A stretch of 64,000 nt of DNA from Larkinella bovis (GTDB taxonomy: Bacteria > Bacteroidota > Bacteroidia > Cytophagales > Spirosomataceae): the NCBI RefSeq assembly GCF_042655385.1, contig NZ_JBHSMA010000004.1, positions 186,001 to 250,000 of the forward strand. Direction: 5' to 3'. Below the pieces are notes generated by a model. That model was not told where the DNA came from. It made no database searches and saw only the letters and a list, made by a program, of their open reading frames with translations. This document shows positions 10,301 to 17,664 of the stretch, in pieces. Every line of letters begins with the position of its first letter. Position 1 is the first letter of the stretch. Position numbers and translations under genes: made by a program.

Positions 10301-11262
10301 TCTTTCTCCGAGTTGGAGCTATCTTTTTGCAGCGTATTATAAATGATGTTATAATCCGCCACATTCATATCTTCCTTGTGCAGGATAATCGATTTCTGAC
10401 CGGAATCGGTGATGGTATCCAGGTGGTCAGCCGTAATGACTGAATCCCGCTCCATCAATACCTCGTTCCGGCTGATCGAAACGACTTCTCCCGTATCCTC
10501 ATCCACAAAATCCTCCGTCCATGTCCGCAGAACCCGGGCTGCCAACCGACGACCCACCACTTTTTTCAGGTTGGCCGGTGTTGCCGGTATTTCTTCGGAC
10601 AGGCCGAACAGGTCCAGGATTTCCTTATCCGAGCCAAAGCCAATGGCACGCAGCAGGGTCGTTACCGGAAATTTCTTCTTCCGGTCGATGTAGGCGTACA
10701 TGACGTTGTTGACGTCGGTCGAGAATTCAATCCAGGATCCTTTGAACGGAATAATCCGGGCGGAATACAATTTCGTACCGTTGGTGTGCTTGCTCATGGA
10801 GAAGAACACGCCCGGTGAACGGTGCAACTGCGAAACAATCACCCGTTCTGCGCCGTTAATGACGAACGACCCTTTCGCCGTCATGTACGGAATGTTTCCC
10901 AGAAATACTTCCTGCTCGATGGTTTCGAAGTCTTCGTTATCGGCATCGTTGCACGAAAGCCGCAATTTGGCCTTCAGCGGTACCGAATACGTCAGACCCC
11001 GGTCAATACATTCGTCAACGGAGTATTTCGGCGGGTCAACCGAATAATCAATAAACTCCAGCACAAAATTTTCGCGGGAGTCTGAAATCGGGAAATTTTC
11101 TTGAAAAACTTTAAACAAACCTTCTTTCGAACGATTATCAGAAGGGGTGTCTAACTGAAAAAAATCTTGGAAAGATTGTATCTGAACATCCAAAAAATCC
11201 GGATATTCGATCACTGGTTTGATTTTCGCAAAGCTTATACGCGTGGTTGTTTTCGTAGCCAA
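7399..11262 (-). CDS. rpoB: DNA-directed RNA polymerase beta subunit
   Basis: A 1287-residue beta subunit. The rifampicin-site region (FFGTNQLSQFMDQTNPL, then THKRRMSALGPGGLSRERAG) has the ordinary drug-sensitive residues. The C-terminal block (GGQRFGEMEVWALEAFGA, then LPKPNIPESFNVLVHELR) is conserved. The start codon appears to be TTG at 11262 (TTG GCT ACG AAA): there is no in-frame ATG upstream, and the next one downstream lies far inside the protein. GAGG sits just before it. Upstream 210 bases contain two hairpins that may set the ratio of rplL to rpoB. Confidence 0.98.
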   Translation of the reverse strand: MATKTTTRISFAKIKPVIEYPDFLDVQIQSFQDFFQLDTPSDNRSKEGLFKVFQENFPISDSRENFVLEFIDYSVDPPKYSVDECIDRGLTYSVPLKAKLRLSCNDADNEDFETIEQEVFLGNIPYMTAKGSFVINGAERVIVSQLHRSPGVFFSMSKHTNGTKLYSARIIPFKGSWIEFSTDVNNVMYAYIDRKKKFPVTTLLRAIGFGSDKEILDLFGLSEEIPATPANLKKVVGRRLAARVLRTWTEDFVDEDTGEVVSISRNEVLMERDSVITADHLDTITDSGQKSIILHKEDMNVADYNIIYNTLQKDSSNSEKEAVEQIYRQLRNTEAPDEQTAREIIQSLFFSDKRYDLGDVGRYRINKKLGLDVAADTKVLTTEDIVSIVKYLIGLINSKAVVDDIDHLSNRRVRTVGEQLYAQFGVGLARMARTIKERMNVRDNEDFKPVDLINARTLSSVINSFFGTNQLSQFMDQTNPLAEVTHKRRMSALGPGGLSRERAGFEVRDVHYTHYGRLCTIETPEGPNIGLISSLCVYAKVNSMGFIETPYRIIDSGQVAQDQPVKYLTAEEEDTHYIAQANTQVDKAGTILGDRIKSRFEGDFPMSEPTSVTYMDIAPNQIVSVAASMIPFLEHDDANRALMGSNMQRQAVPLLRPQAPIVGTGLEGRVAIDSRALVIAEEDGVIEFVDSTKIVVRYDLADDQRLVSFDDDLKTYDLIKFRRTNQDTCINLKPMVLKGQKVKKGEPLCEGYATEGGELALGRNMKVAFMPWQGYNFEDAIVISERVVREDIFTSIHIEEFELEVRDTKRGEEELTAEIPNVSEETVKNLDENGIVRVGTEVKEGDILIGKITPKGESDPTPEEKLLRAIFGDKAGDVKDASKKAPPSLKGVVIDTKLFSRPNKDERSKHKDEIKALMKRYSRELVGVREKMINKMTALLEGKTSQGINHKFGDNITSKGVKFTRKNITDNLFPDKNSYRDESSYSVPEEVNLLGDLLIEGWTDDPHTNKLLTQMVKNYNNRRNEITGRFKRERFTLEVGDELPAGIVKLAKVYVAKKRKLKVGDKMAGRHGNKGVVARIVRDEDMPFLEDGTPVDIVLNPLGVPSRMNLGQIYETVLGWAGLKLGRKYATPIFDGATEEQVVAELDAAGLPSFGRTYLYDGLSGERFDQPVTVGVIYMLKLGHLVDDKMHARSIGPYSLITQQPLGGKAQFGGQRFGEMEVWALEAFGASHILQEILTVKSDDVVGRAKAYEAIVKGENLPKPNIPESFNVLVHELRGLALEVTMD

Positions 11263-11358
11263 GACCTCGTTGCGTTTAGTTATAGTGATCGATAGTAACT
11301 CGTCCGTATATTGATATACAAAAAGTATATAATTGGGCGTAAACGGACAACGTAATAT

Positions 11359-11385
11359 ACGGGGAAATAGTTTATTTTTCCCCGT
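11359..11385 (-). other. Hairpin in rplL-rpoB spacer
   Basis: acggggaaa (11359-11367) pairs perfectly with tttccccgt (11377-11385) around a 9-base AT-rich loop. It lies between the attenuator-like hairpin and the rpoB start. It could be an RNase processing site or part of an attenuator; no T run follows. Confidence 0.5.
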
Positions 11386-11400
11386 TTGTACAGCGCAAAA

Positions 11401-11451
11401 CTCCCCAAACAGGAAAAGACCTGACTGAGGTCAGGCCTATTCCTGGGGGAG
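11401..11451 (-). terminator. Compound hairpin, probable partial terminator between rplL and rpoB
   Basis: Three nested stems: ctcccc/ggggag (11401-11406 with 11446-11451), aggaa/ttcct (11411-11415 with 11440-11444) and cctgac/gtcagg (11420-11425 with 11430-11435). On the minus strand the structure is followed by only four T (gagttttgcg), which suits partial read-through. In E. coli an attenuator at this place keeps L7/L12 in excess over polymerase; the same role is inferred here. Confidence 0.65.
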
Positions 11452-11472
11452 AAAGTAAGACCCTAAGCAGGG

Positions 11473-11856
11473 TTATTTAACTTCTACTTCTGCTCCGGCT
11501 TCTTCCAGTTGCTTGCGCAGCGCTTCGGCTTCGTCTTTGGCAACACCTTCTTTTACCGGTTTCGGAGCTGTATCGACCAATTCTTTGGCTTCTTTCAGGC
11601 CCAGACCCGTCAGGTCTTTCACCAGTTTCACAACGGCCAGTTTGCTGGCACCAGCGGCTTTCAGGATCACGTCGAAGGACGTTTTCTCGGGAGCAGCGGC
11701 AACTTCATCACCACCACCTGCACCACCAGCTACCATTACCGGAGCCGCAGCAGCCGGCTCAATACCGTATTCGTCTTTCAGAATAGCAGCCAGTTCGTTA
11801 ACTTCTTTTACCGTCAGGTTGACAAGCTGCTCTGCGAACGCTTTCAAATCTGCCAT
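11473..11856 (-). CDS. rplL: 50S ribosomal protein L7/L12
   Basis: A 127-residue L7/L12: N-terminal dimerisation helices (LKAFAEQLVNLTVKEVNELA), an Ala/Gly-rich hinge (AAAAPVMVAGGAGGGDE) and the C-terminal factor-binding domain (VKLVKDLTGLGLKEAKELVD). It forms the stalk that recruits translation GTPases such as EF-Tu, encoded in the same block. It follows rplJ by 69 bases and precedes the partial terminator before rpoB. Confidence 0.98.
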   Translation of the reverse strand: MADLKAFAEQLVNLTVKEVNELAAILKDEYGIEPAAAAPVMVAGGAGGGDEVAAAPEKTSFDVILKAAGASKLAVVKLVKDLTGLGLKEAKELVDTAPKPVKEGVAKDEAEALRKQLEEAGAEVEVK

Positions 11857-11925
11857 TTTCGTATTCTTGATTAGATTGTTACAAAATTGATTAAAAAAAT
11901 GTATTGCAAGCCAGATGGCGAGCGA

Positions 11926-12462
11926 TTAAGCCGCTTCGCGCTCCGACAGTGTTTTGAGGATACCGGCCAGTTTGTTGCCACCACTCTGCAGACCCGAAAT
12001 AACGTTCTTGGCAGGTGATTGCAACAGGGCAATAACGTCACCAATAAGTTCCTGCTTGCTTTTCAGCGTCAACAGGGTTTCCAGTTGATCAGCACCGATG
12101 AACAGGCTGTAGTCAACCGAAGCACCTTTCAGCTTCAGCTTATCGTTGCCAGCTTCTTTCCGGTATTGTTTGATCAGCTTGGCCGGTACTTTGCCCGACT
12201 CGGCGTGAAACATTACCCCCGAAAATCCTTTCAATACCGTATCATCGAAAGACGTATAGTCAGTATCCAGCGTTTCCAGAGCTTTCCGGATCAGCGTGTT
12301 CTTCACCACCACATATTCGATACCCTGGTCGAAGCACATCCGACGCAGTTTGTTTACTTCGGCAACCGACATGCCACTGGCATCGGTGATATAGAAGTAG
12401 GGAACTGTTTTGAACTTCTCACTCAGTTCCTCGATAATCGCTCCTTTTTCTTCCCGTGTCAT
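11926..12462 (-). CDS. rplJ: 50S ribosomal protein L10
   Basis: L10, the stalk base that binds L7/L12 dimers. I start it at the ATG at 12462 (MTREEKGAIIEELSEKF, 178 residues), because L10 proteins normally begin there and it lies one base after the rplA stop. A longer reading from 12492 would overlap the end of rplA by 10 codons. The C-terminal helix that holds L12 (LQSGGNKLAGILKTLSE) is present. An autoregulatory L10 leader would be expected upstream, but the tight spacing to rplA leaves no room. Confidence 0.96.
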   Translation of the reverse strand: MTREEKGAIIEELSEKFKTVPYFYITDASGMSVAEVNKLRRMCFDQGIEYVVVKNTLIRKALETLDTDYTSFDDTVLKGFSGVMFHAESGKVPAKLIKQYRKEAGNDKLKLKGASVDYSLFIGADQLETLLTLKSKQELIGDVIALLQSPAKNVISGLQSGGNKLAGILKTLSEREAA

Positions 12463-12463
12463 G

Positions 12464-13162
12464 TTACAGTCCGGAAACCGTCGTTTTATCAATTACTACA
12501 CTCGGACTCATTGTGCTCGACAAATGAATCGTTCTTACATACGTACCTTTCGAAGACGAAGGCTTCAGGCGCAGCAGGGTTGCAATAATTTCCTGTGCGT
12601 TTTCGGCCAACTTATCCGGTGCGAACGATACCTTGCCAATGCTGGTATGAATGATCCCGAATTTATCAACTTTGAAGTCGATTTTACCGGCTTTCACTTC
12701 CCGAACCGCTTTGCCCACTTCCGGCGTTACCGTACCCGATTTCGGGTTTGGCATCAAACCGCGGGGACCCAGTACGCGACCCAGCTTCCCTACTTTCGCC
12801 ATGACGTTCGGCATCGTGATGATGACATCAACATCCGTCCAGCCCTGTTCGATTTTGGTAATGTATTCGTCCAGACCTACATAATCAGCACCCGCTTCTT
12901 TCGCTTCGGCTTCTTTATCCGGCGTGCACAGCACCAGCACCCGAACGGTTTTACCCGTTCCGTGGGGCAAGGTGGCCACACCCCGTACCATTTGATCGGC
13001 TTTCCGCGGATCAACGCCCAACCGAACGTCAATATCCACCGAAGCGTCAAACTTCGTATATGAGATTGTCTTTAAAATCTCGGCTGCCTGCGCCAATGAG
13101 TACTCCTTCGCCGTATCGTACTTGCTCTGAGCCTCTTTTTGTTTTTTAGTCAGTTTTCCCAT
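12464..13162 (-). CDS. rplA: 50S ribosomal protein L1
   Basis: A 232-residue L1 with its two-domain pattern: N-terminal segment FDASVDIDVRLGVDPRKADQ, then RGVATLPHGTGK, then GRVLGPRGLMPNPKSGTV and the C-terminal IHTSIGKVSF region. L1 forms the mobile stalk near the E site and in many bacteria represses its own operon (rplKA). It is 27 bases downstream of rplK, and its TAA is one base from the rplJ start, which implies translational coupling. Confidence 0.98.
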   Translation of the reverse strand: MGKLTKKQKEAQSKYDTAKEYSLAQAAEILKTISYTKFDASVDIDVRLGVDPRKADQMVRGVATLPHGTGKTVRVLVLCTPDKEAEAKEAGADYVGLDEYITKIEQGWTDVDVIITMPNVMAKVGKLGRVLGPRGLMPNPKSGTVTPEVGKAVREVKAGKIDFKVDKFGIIHTSIGKVSFAPDKLAENAQEIIATLLRLKPSSSKGTYVRTIHLSSTMSPSVVIDKTTVSGL

Positions 13163-13189
13163 GATCGTCTCTGAATTCGATTGCTGAAA

Positions 13190-13633
13190 TTAATTATCCC
13201 AGGGGGCTTTCCCCGATACCGTGATGCCCATACTCCGGGCGGTACCGGCAATCATCTTCATCGCCGACTCAACGGTGAAGGCGTTCAGATCCGGCATCTT
13301 CGTTTCGGCGATTTGCTTCACTTGATCCCAGGATACGGAGCCAACTTTGTTCCGATTCGGCTGGGCCGAAGCGGTTTTAATTTTGGCGGCCTCCATCAAC
13401 AGAATGGGTGCAGGCGGTGTCTTGATGACAAAATCGAATGATTTGTCCTTGTAGTACGTGATCAGTACGGGGAGCACCATGCCCATCTTATCCTGCGTCC
13501 GACCGTTGAACTGCTTGCAGAATTCCATGATGTTCAAACCCTTGGAACCCAGCGCTGGTCCGATCGGAGGAGAGGGATTGGCTTGGCCGCCCTTCACCTG
13601 CAATTTCACGTAGCCAACTACTTCTTTTGCCAT
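13190..13633 (-). CDS. rplK: 50S ribosomal protein L11
   Basis: A 147-residue L11 with the N-terminal proline-rich segment (KGGQANPSPPIGPALGSKGL) and the C-terminal rRNA-binding domain ending SMGITVSG. It belongs to the GTPase-associated centre and is a target of the stringent-response and methyltransferase PrmA pathways in other bacteria. First ribosomal gene after nusG, 87 bases away, in the standard secE-nusG-rplKAJL order. Confidence 0.98.
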   Translation of the reverse strand: MAKEVVGYVKLQVKGGQANPSPPIGPALGSKGLNIMEFCKQFNGRTQDKMGMVLPVLITYYKDKSFDFVIKTPPAPILLMEAAKIKTASAQPNRNKVGSVSWDQVKQIAETKMPDLNAFTVESAMKMIAGTARSMGITVSGKAPWDN

Positions 13634-13720
13634 TGCTTCTGGTTTGTTACGCTAAGCCCTGCGAATGACTAGCCGTCCAGTGGGAAGCATACGACGGCGT
13701 TGTCTCGGGCATAGCCAGTT

Positions 13721-14278
13721 TTAATTTTCCTTTTCTACTTGTGCGTAACTCAGCTCTACAGGGGTATTTCTACCGAAAATTTTGACGACAACATTCAGCT
13801 TTTTCCGTTCGTCGAAAACTTCTTCGACGGTACCGATAAAGCCACTGAACGGGCCATCAACTACTTTAACCGATTCTCCTTTCAGGAACGAAACCGTGGG
13901 GGTAGCCACTTCCTGCGTCACCTCATCGACCTTACCCAGAATCCGGTTCACCTCCGCCTGGCGCAGCGGCACCGGGATTTTGGTTGGTCCGCTCGAATTG
14001 CCCAGAAAACCCAATACCCCGGGCATACTGGTAATCACGTGCATCACCTCTCCGTTGGAGAGATCGGCTGAAATCAAAATGTAACCCGGAAAAAAGGTCT
14101 TCTCGCGAACCCGCTTCTTTCCGTTGCGCATTTCGTAGACTTTCTCGGATGGAATCAGAATCTGTGGAACATAGTCACCCAAACCCTGTCTGGCAATTTC
14201 ATTTTCCAGATACGATTTGACTTTTTTCTCCTGGCCCGAAATGGCCCGGACGACATACCATTTTATTCCGCTTTCCAT
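13721..14278 (-). CDS. nusG: Transcription termination/antitermination factor NusG
   Basis: A 185-residue NusG. The N-terminal NGN domain starts WYVVRAISGQEKKVKSYLEN and includes FFPGYILI. The C-terminal KOW domain is seen at GESVKVVDGPFSGFIGTVEE. It binds the polymerase clamp (rpoBC are in the same block) and links it to Rho or to S10. It sits between secE and rplK as in most bacteria. Confidence 0.98.
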   Translation of the reverse strand: MESGIKWYVVRAISGQEKKVKSYLENEIARQGLGDYVPQILIPSEKVYEMRNGKKRVREKTFFPGYILISADLSNGEVMHVITSMPGVLGFLGNSSGPTKIPVPLRQAEVNRILGKVDEVTQEVATPTVSFLKGESVKVVDGPFSGFIGTVEEVFDERKKLNVVVKIFGRNTPVELSYAQVEKEN

Positions 14279-14355
14279 CGTGATTTCGTTACGATTTGCA
14301 ATTGTTACTGTCTGAAGATAAACTCAACTCACACAGCGACAATTATGACCTGGCA

Positions 14356-14547
14356 TCAGAACGACTGATAAAATAGGTTCAGCGCGTTCTCAAACAAGAA
14401 ATCGATGCCTCCTACCAGTAGTGCAAAAATCAGCGACGCTATCAAAACCAGGGTTGAGCTGGCTTGCAGATCGCTGAACTTCGGCCATGTAACATTATGC
14501 TGAACCTCCTCCCAGGAGTCTTTCAGAAATGAGGTAACCTTGTCCAT
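14356..14547 (-). CDS. secE: Preprotein translocase subunit SecE
   Basis: A 63-residue single-membrane-segment SecE (MDKVTSFLKDSWEEVQHNVT, then WPKFSDLQASS, then the membrane helix LVLIASLIFALLVGGIDFLF). The short bacterial form is normal outside Proteobacteria. I choose the ATG at 14547: the frame stays open further upstream, but that extension runs into tRNA-Trp. SecE clamps SecY in the protein-export channel. It starts 12 bases after the encoded CCA of tRNA-Trp. Confidence 0.95.
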   Translation of the reverse strand: MDKVTSFLKDSWEEVQHNVTWPKFSDLQASSTLVLIASLIFALLVGGIDFLFENALNLFYQSF

Positions 14548-14559
14548 CTGTGATGTGAT

Positions 14560-14633
14560 TGGCACGGGTGGAGAGATTCGAACTCCCATCAACGGTTTTG
14601 GAGACCGCTATTCTACCCTTGAACTACACCCGT
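14560..14633 (-). tRNA. tRNA-Trp (CCA anticodon)
   Basis: Full cloverleaf: acceptor acgggtg paired with cacccgt, anticodon loop ctccaaa (anticodon CCA), T-loop ttcgaat and discriminator G. The terminal CCA is encoded (14560-14562). Placement of tRNA-Trp directly before secE is common in bacteria. Confidence 0.97.
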
Positions 14634-14645
14634 ATTTAGTTAGAC

Positions 14646-14709
14646 GAAAGAGAAAAGATGTAAGACAAAAGGTGAGAATCAGTCTTTTATCTTATCTCCT
14701 TTCTCTTTC
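14646..14709. repeat. Imperfect inverted repeat upstream of tRNA-Trp
   Basis: gaaagagaaa (14646-14655) pairs with tttctctttc (14700-14709), and the inner agatgtaagac partly matches gtcttttatct. It lies in the leader between the predicted promoter at 14737-14765 and tRNA-Trp, where it could guide tRNA 5' processing. It resembles the AT-rich intergenic inverted repeats at 51584-51644. Confidence 0.5.
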
Positions 14710-14736
14710 TCCGTATTTCTCCGCTGAAACGGACTG

Positions 14737-14765
14737 CAAAGTTACTAAATATTCACAAAAAACAA
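14737..14765 (-). promoter_or_regulatory. Promoter for tRNA-Trp-secE-nusG-ribosomal genes
   Basis: On the minus strand TTG (14763-14765) is followed after 18 bases by TAACTTTG (14737-14744), a full TAnnTTTG match with a spacer one base short of the usual 19-21. The -33 end overlaps the tuf terminator, so tuf ends where the next unit begins. Confidence 0.6.
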
Positions 14766-14791
14766 GTGCATCCCCCGAAAGAAATGCACTT
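14764..14791 (-). terminator. Terminator after tuf
   Basis: aagtgcat (14764-14771) pairs with atgcactt (14784-14791) around a 12-base loop. Read on the minus strand it is followed by tgttttttg, a good T run. It sits 18 bases after the tuf stop codon. Confidence 0.75.
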
Positions 14792-14808
14792 ATTAGCTGA
14801 TTCGTGAA

Positions 14809-15996
14809 TTAGTCGAGGATTTCCGTTACCTGACCAGCGCCAACCGTCCGGCCCCCTTCGCGAATAGCGAAACGCAGACCTTTCTCCATGGCGATCTTGT
14901 TGATCAGCTGAACCTCGATCGTGATGTTGTCACCCGGCATAACCATCTCTACGTTGGCTGGCAGGGAAATTTCACCCGTTACGTCCGTGGTCCGGAAATA
15001 GAACTGCGGACGGTATTTGTTAAAGAACGGCGTGTGACGGCCTCCTTCTTCTTTCGACAGAACGTAAACCTCAGCTTTGAATTTAGCGTGCGGTTTTACC
15101 GAACCGGGCTTACAGATAACCATACCCCGACGGATATCGGTTTTCTCAATCCCGCGGAGCAACAGACCTACGTTGTCACCGGCTTCGCCACGATCCAGAA
15201 TTTTCCGGAACATTTCAACCCCCGTTACAACGGATTTCAGGTTTTCGGCACCCATACCCAGGATCTCAACCGGCTCACCCGAGTTGATGATACCCCGCTC
15301 GATCCGGCCCGTAGCTACCGTACCCCGACCCGTGATCGAGAATACGTCTTCTACCGGCATCAGGAACGGCAGATCCGTTTGACGCGGAGGCAGCGGGATG
15401 TAGCTGTCAACGCTTTCCATCAGCTCTTCGATGGTTTTTACCCATTTAGCGTCGCCGTTCAGACCACCCAGTGCAGAGCCCTGGATAACCGGAATGTTAT
15501 CGCCATCGTATTCGTAGAAGCTCAACAGCTCCCGGATTTCCATCTCAACGAGTTCCAACAATTCCGGATCGTCGACCATGTCCACTTTGTTCATGAACAC
15601 CACCAGCTGGGGAACACCTACCTGACGAGCGAGCAGGATGTGCTCACGAGTCTGGGGCATCGGGCCGTCCGTAGCGGCTACAACCAGGATAGCACCGTCC
15701 ATCTGAGCAGCCCCCGTAACCATGTTCTTCACATAGTCAGCGTGGCCCGGACAGTCGACGTGTGCATAGTGACGGTTTGCCGTCTGATATTCTACGTGCG
15801 AAGTATTAATGGTAATACCACGCTCTCTTTCTTCCGGTGCGTTGTCGATTGACGAGAAGTCGCGTTTTTCAGCCAAACCTTTTTCTGACAAAACTTTCGT
15901 GATGGCAGCGGTCAGGGTCGTTTTACCGTGGTCAACGTGACCAATCGTACCAATATTGACGTGCGGCTTGGAACGGTCAAAATTTTCTTTAGCCAT
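14809..15996 (-). CDS. tuf: Elongation factor Tu
   Basis: A 395-residue EF-Tu. GTPase motifs are intact: G1 GHVDHGKTT, switch I RGITINT, G3 DCPGHADY, G4 NKVD and G5 GSAL. Domain 2/3 motifs GRGTVATGR and GMVICKPGS are present. It carries aminoacyl-tRNA to the ribosome. It is directly downstream of tRNA-Thr and followed by its own terminator. This is the only tuf in the window, and fusA is not next to it. Confidence 0.99.
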   Translation of the reverse strand: MAKENFDRSKPHVNIGTIGHVDHGKTTLTAAITKVLSEKGLAEKRDFSSIDNAPEERERGITINTSHVEYQTANRHYAHVDCPGHADYVKNMVTGAAQMDGAILVVAATDGPMPQTREHILLARQVGVPQLVVFMNKVDMVDDPELLELVEMEIRELLSFYEYDGDNIPVIQGSALGGLNGDAKWVKTIEELMESVDSYIPLPPRQTDLPFLMPVEDVFSITGRGTVATGRIERGIINSGEPVEILGMGAENLKSVVTGVEMFRKILDRGEAGDNVGLLLRGIEKTDIRRGMVICKPGSVKPHAKFKAEVYVLSKEEGGRHTPFFNKYRPQFYFRTTDVTGEISLPANVEMVMPGDNITIEVQLINKIAMEKGLRFAIREGGRTVGAGQVTEILD

Positions 15997-16056
15997 TGTT
16001 GGAAAAGCTTAAATTGAACTGGTTAATTATTATTGTTTAAAATTTAGCCGTTTCAG

Positions 16057-16128
<72 letters not shown>

Positions 16129-16211
16129 TTTTTTTACTGACTACTACGAAAAATGAATAATGTAAAATGAAAATGATTGACTCGTCACATTCACCTACAC
16201 TATTCATTATC

Positions 16212-16287
16212 TGGAGCGGGAGACGGGGCTCGAACCCGCCACCTGAAGCTTGGAAGGCTACCGCTCTACCAAATGAGCTACTCCCGC
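16212..16287 (-). tRNA. tRNA-Gly (TCC anticodon)
   Basis: Acceptor gcgggag/ctcccgc, D-arm gctcatttggtagagc, anticodon loop cttccaa (TCC), T-arm with ttcgagc, discriminator U and encoded CCA. The anticodon stem gtagc/gcttc has one U-U mismatch at its second pair, which may be tolerated. Confidence 0.95.
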
Positions 16288-16365
16288 TTATTTCGTTTAA
16301 TGTCTCAGGTTTGACGTTTAATGCCTATTTATTAAACTTTACACCTCAAACGTTAAACCGGTTAC

Positions 16366-16451
16366 TGGTGGGGAGTGGAGGATTCGAACCTCCGAAGGCG
16401 TTCGCCAGCAGATTTACAGTCTGATCCATTTGGCCACTCTGGAAACTCCCC
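16366..16451 (-). tRNA. tRNA-Tyr (GTA anticodon)
   Basis: An 86-base class II tRNA with a long variable arm (ggcgaacgcc region). Acceptor ggggagt/actcccc, anticodon stem caga/tctg around ctgtaaa (GTA), discriminator A and encoded CCA. First gene of the tRNA-Tyr, Gly, Thr, tuf unit. Confidence 0.96.
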
Positions 16452-16511
16452 TTTTAGCCTGAAAAACTTACTTTTTACTACTTCCAACCGGCACTTCTGC
16501 CAACGGAGTTG

Positions 16512-16541
16512 CAAAATTACATCCTTTTTTTGCTAAGTCAA
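16512..16541 (-). promoter_or_regulatory. Promoter of tRNA-Tyr-Gly-Thr-tuf unit
   Basis: On the minus strand TTG (16539-16541), 19 bases, then TAATTTTG (16512-16519). Exact Bacteroidota consensus, about 60 bases before tRNA-Tyr. Confidence 0.8.
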
Positions 16542-16586
16542 CTATTCCCTTAAAATTAATTTAGGATACTCTTGCCTGTAACCACT

Positions 16587-16617
16587 AAAAACCGCTCCTG
16601 ACTTCCTCAGGTAGCGG
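16587..16617 (-). terminator. Terminator after the sigma/anti-sigma/barrel operon
   Basis: ccgct-cctga (16592-16601) pairs with tcagg-t-agcgg (16607-16617) with one bulge. On the minus strand it is followed by tttttag. It lies 21 bases past the stop of the barrel gene at 16638. Confidence 0.8.
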
Positions 16618-16637
16618 CTCACAGGATCCCGAAATGC

Positions 16638-17660
16638 TTATAAACCAATGCCAAAACTCAGCGCCCGAACGTTCGGGCCTTTGCCGTCCTGGAACAGGGG
16701 ATTCAGGTCATACTTGACAAAAAAGTTGGTGCGGGCAATACCAATATGCGCAATTAGCCCGTAACGGAAATCATTCAGGTAGAAATTGGAGTGCTGCCGT
16801 TCTTTGTTACTATCCTGCTCTTTGATTTTTGTGTAGCTATCCACCCGGTAACCCGCATACCCTCCAAAGCCCAGATGGCCCATCTTACGCCCGTTGCTGT
16901 TGTAAAAACTCAGACGCGGCACCACGGGCAGGTTCACCGAACAAACCGTCAGCTTACTCTTCCGCAAATCGCGCCCGGCGTCTGCAAATACCACCCCCTC
17001 CACGCCTTTCCGGGCAATGACATCGTTGTCGAACATGTAATTATTCCACGATACCTCCAGGCCGTAAAACACTTTCAGGGAAAGGTGTTTGCTCCGGGCC
17101 AGCGTCGGAGCCTGGCTGATGGCCAGACTGATGTAGCGGGAACCCAGGGGGCGAAGCCGGTAACTTTCGGCGGGATAATTGGCCATGGGACTTTTCTCAA
17201 CGAGTGTGTTTAAGCCAATTCCTCCGCCTTCAGCACCAATTTCCCAATTGTCTTTTTTCCGCCGACGGTGGCGGTTGCGATCATTCCAGTCCGAATCCTC
17301 ATCGCGGTCCGAGCGGTCGTAGCTGCGCCCTTCGGATTCCTTGATCGTTACCTGCACTTCGCCGTCTTTCTGCGTCACCACCAAAATCGTATCCTGCAAA
17401 TACCGCTGCACTTTATTCTGATCGATGACAATGAACGTCTCGCCGGCCCTGACCGAATCCAGTTTCAGGCCCATATCACGGATAATCTTGTTGATGTCGT
17501 AATTGGACAGTTTCCGGATTCCTTCCTTGTCTTCCGAGTGAATCACCAGTCGGGTTTTATTCCCGAATAAAATCACCAGCGAATCGGCTTTCGACCCTTC
17601 GGGAGCGGCCCAGAGCAGGCTTCCAAAAAGCATCAGAACGGCGGTCAGTACGTATTTCAT
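16638..17660 (-). CDS. Outer-membrane beta-barrel-like protein in an ECF sigma operon
   Basis: A 340-residue protein starting at the ATG at 17660 (MKYVLTAVLMLFGSLLWAAP, signal peptide), four bases after the anti-sigma stop codon. An in-frame extension to 17723 would overlap that gene and lacks sense. Residues about 25-110 form a soluble domain. Residues 115-140 are a very charged linker rich in Asp, Arg and Ser. From about residue 140 it looks like a beta barrel (many G-x-aromatic strands, C-terminus LSFGIGL). It is probably the product whose level the upstream sigma/anti-sigma pair adjusts, or an envelope-stress sensor. No named family recognised. Confidence 0.75.
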   Translation of the reverse strand: MKYVLTAVLMLFGSLLWAAPEGSKADSLVILFGNKTRLVIHSEDKEGIRKLSNYDINKIIRDMGLKLDSVRAGETFIVIDQNKVQRYLQDTILVVTQKDGEVQVTIKESEGRSYDRSDRDEDSDWNDRNRHRRRKKDNWEIGAEGGGIGLNTLVEKSPMANYPAESYRLRPLGSRYISLAISQAPTLARSKHLSLKVFYGLEVSWNNYMFDNDVIARKGVEGVVFADAGRDLRKSKLTVCSVNLPVVPRLSFYNSNGRKMGHLGFGGYAGYRVDSYTKIKEQDSNKERQHSNFYLNDFRYGLIAHIGIARTNFFVKYDLNPLFQDGKGPNVRALSFGIGL

Positions 17661-17664
17661 GGTT

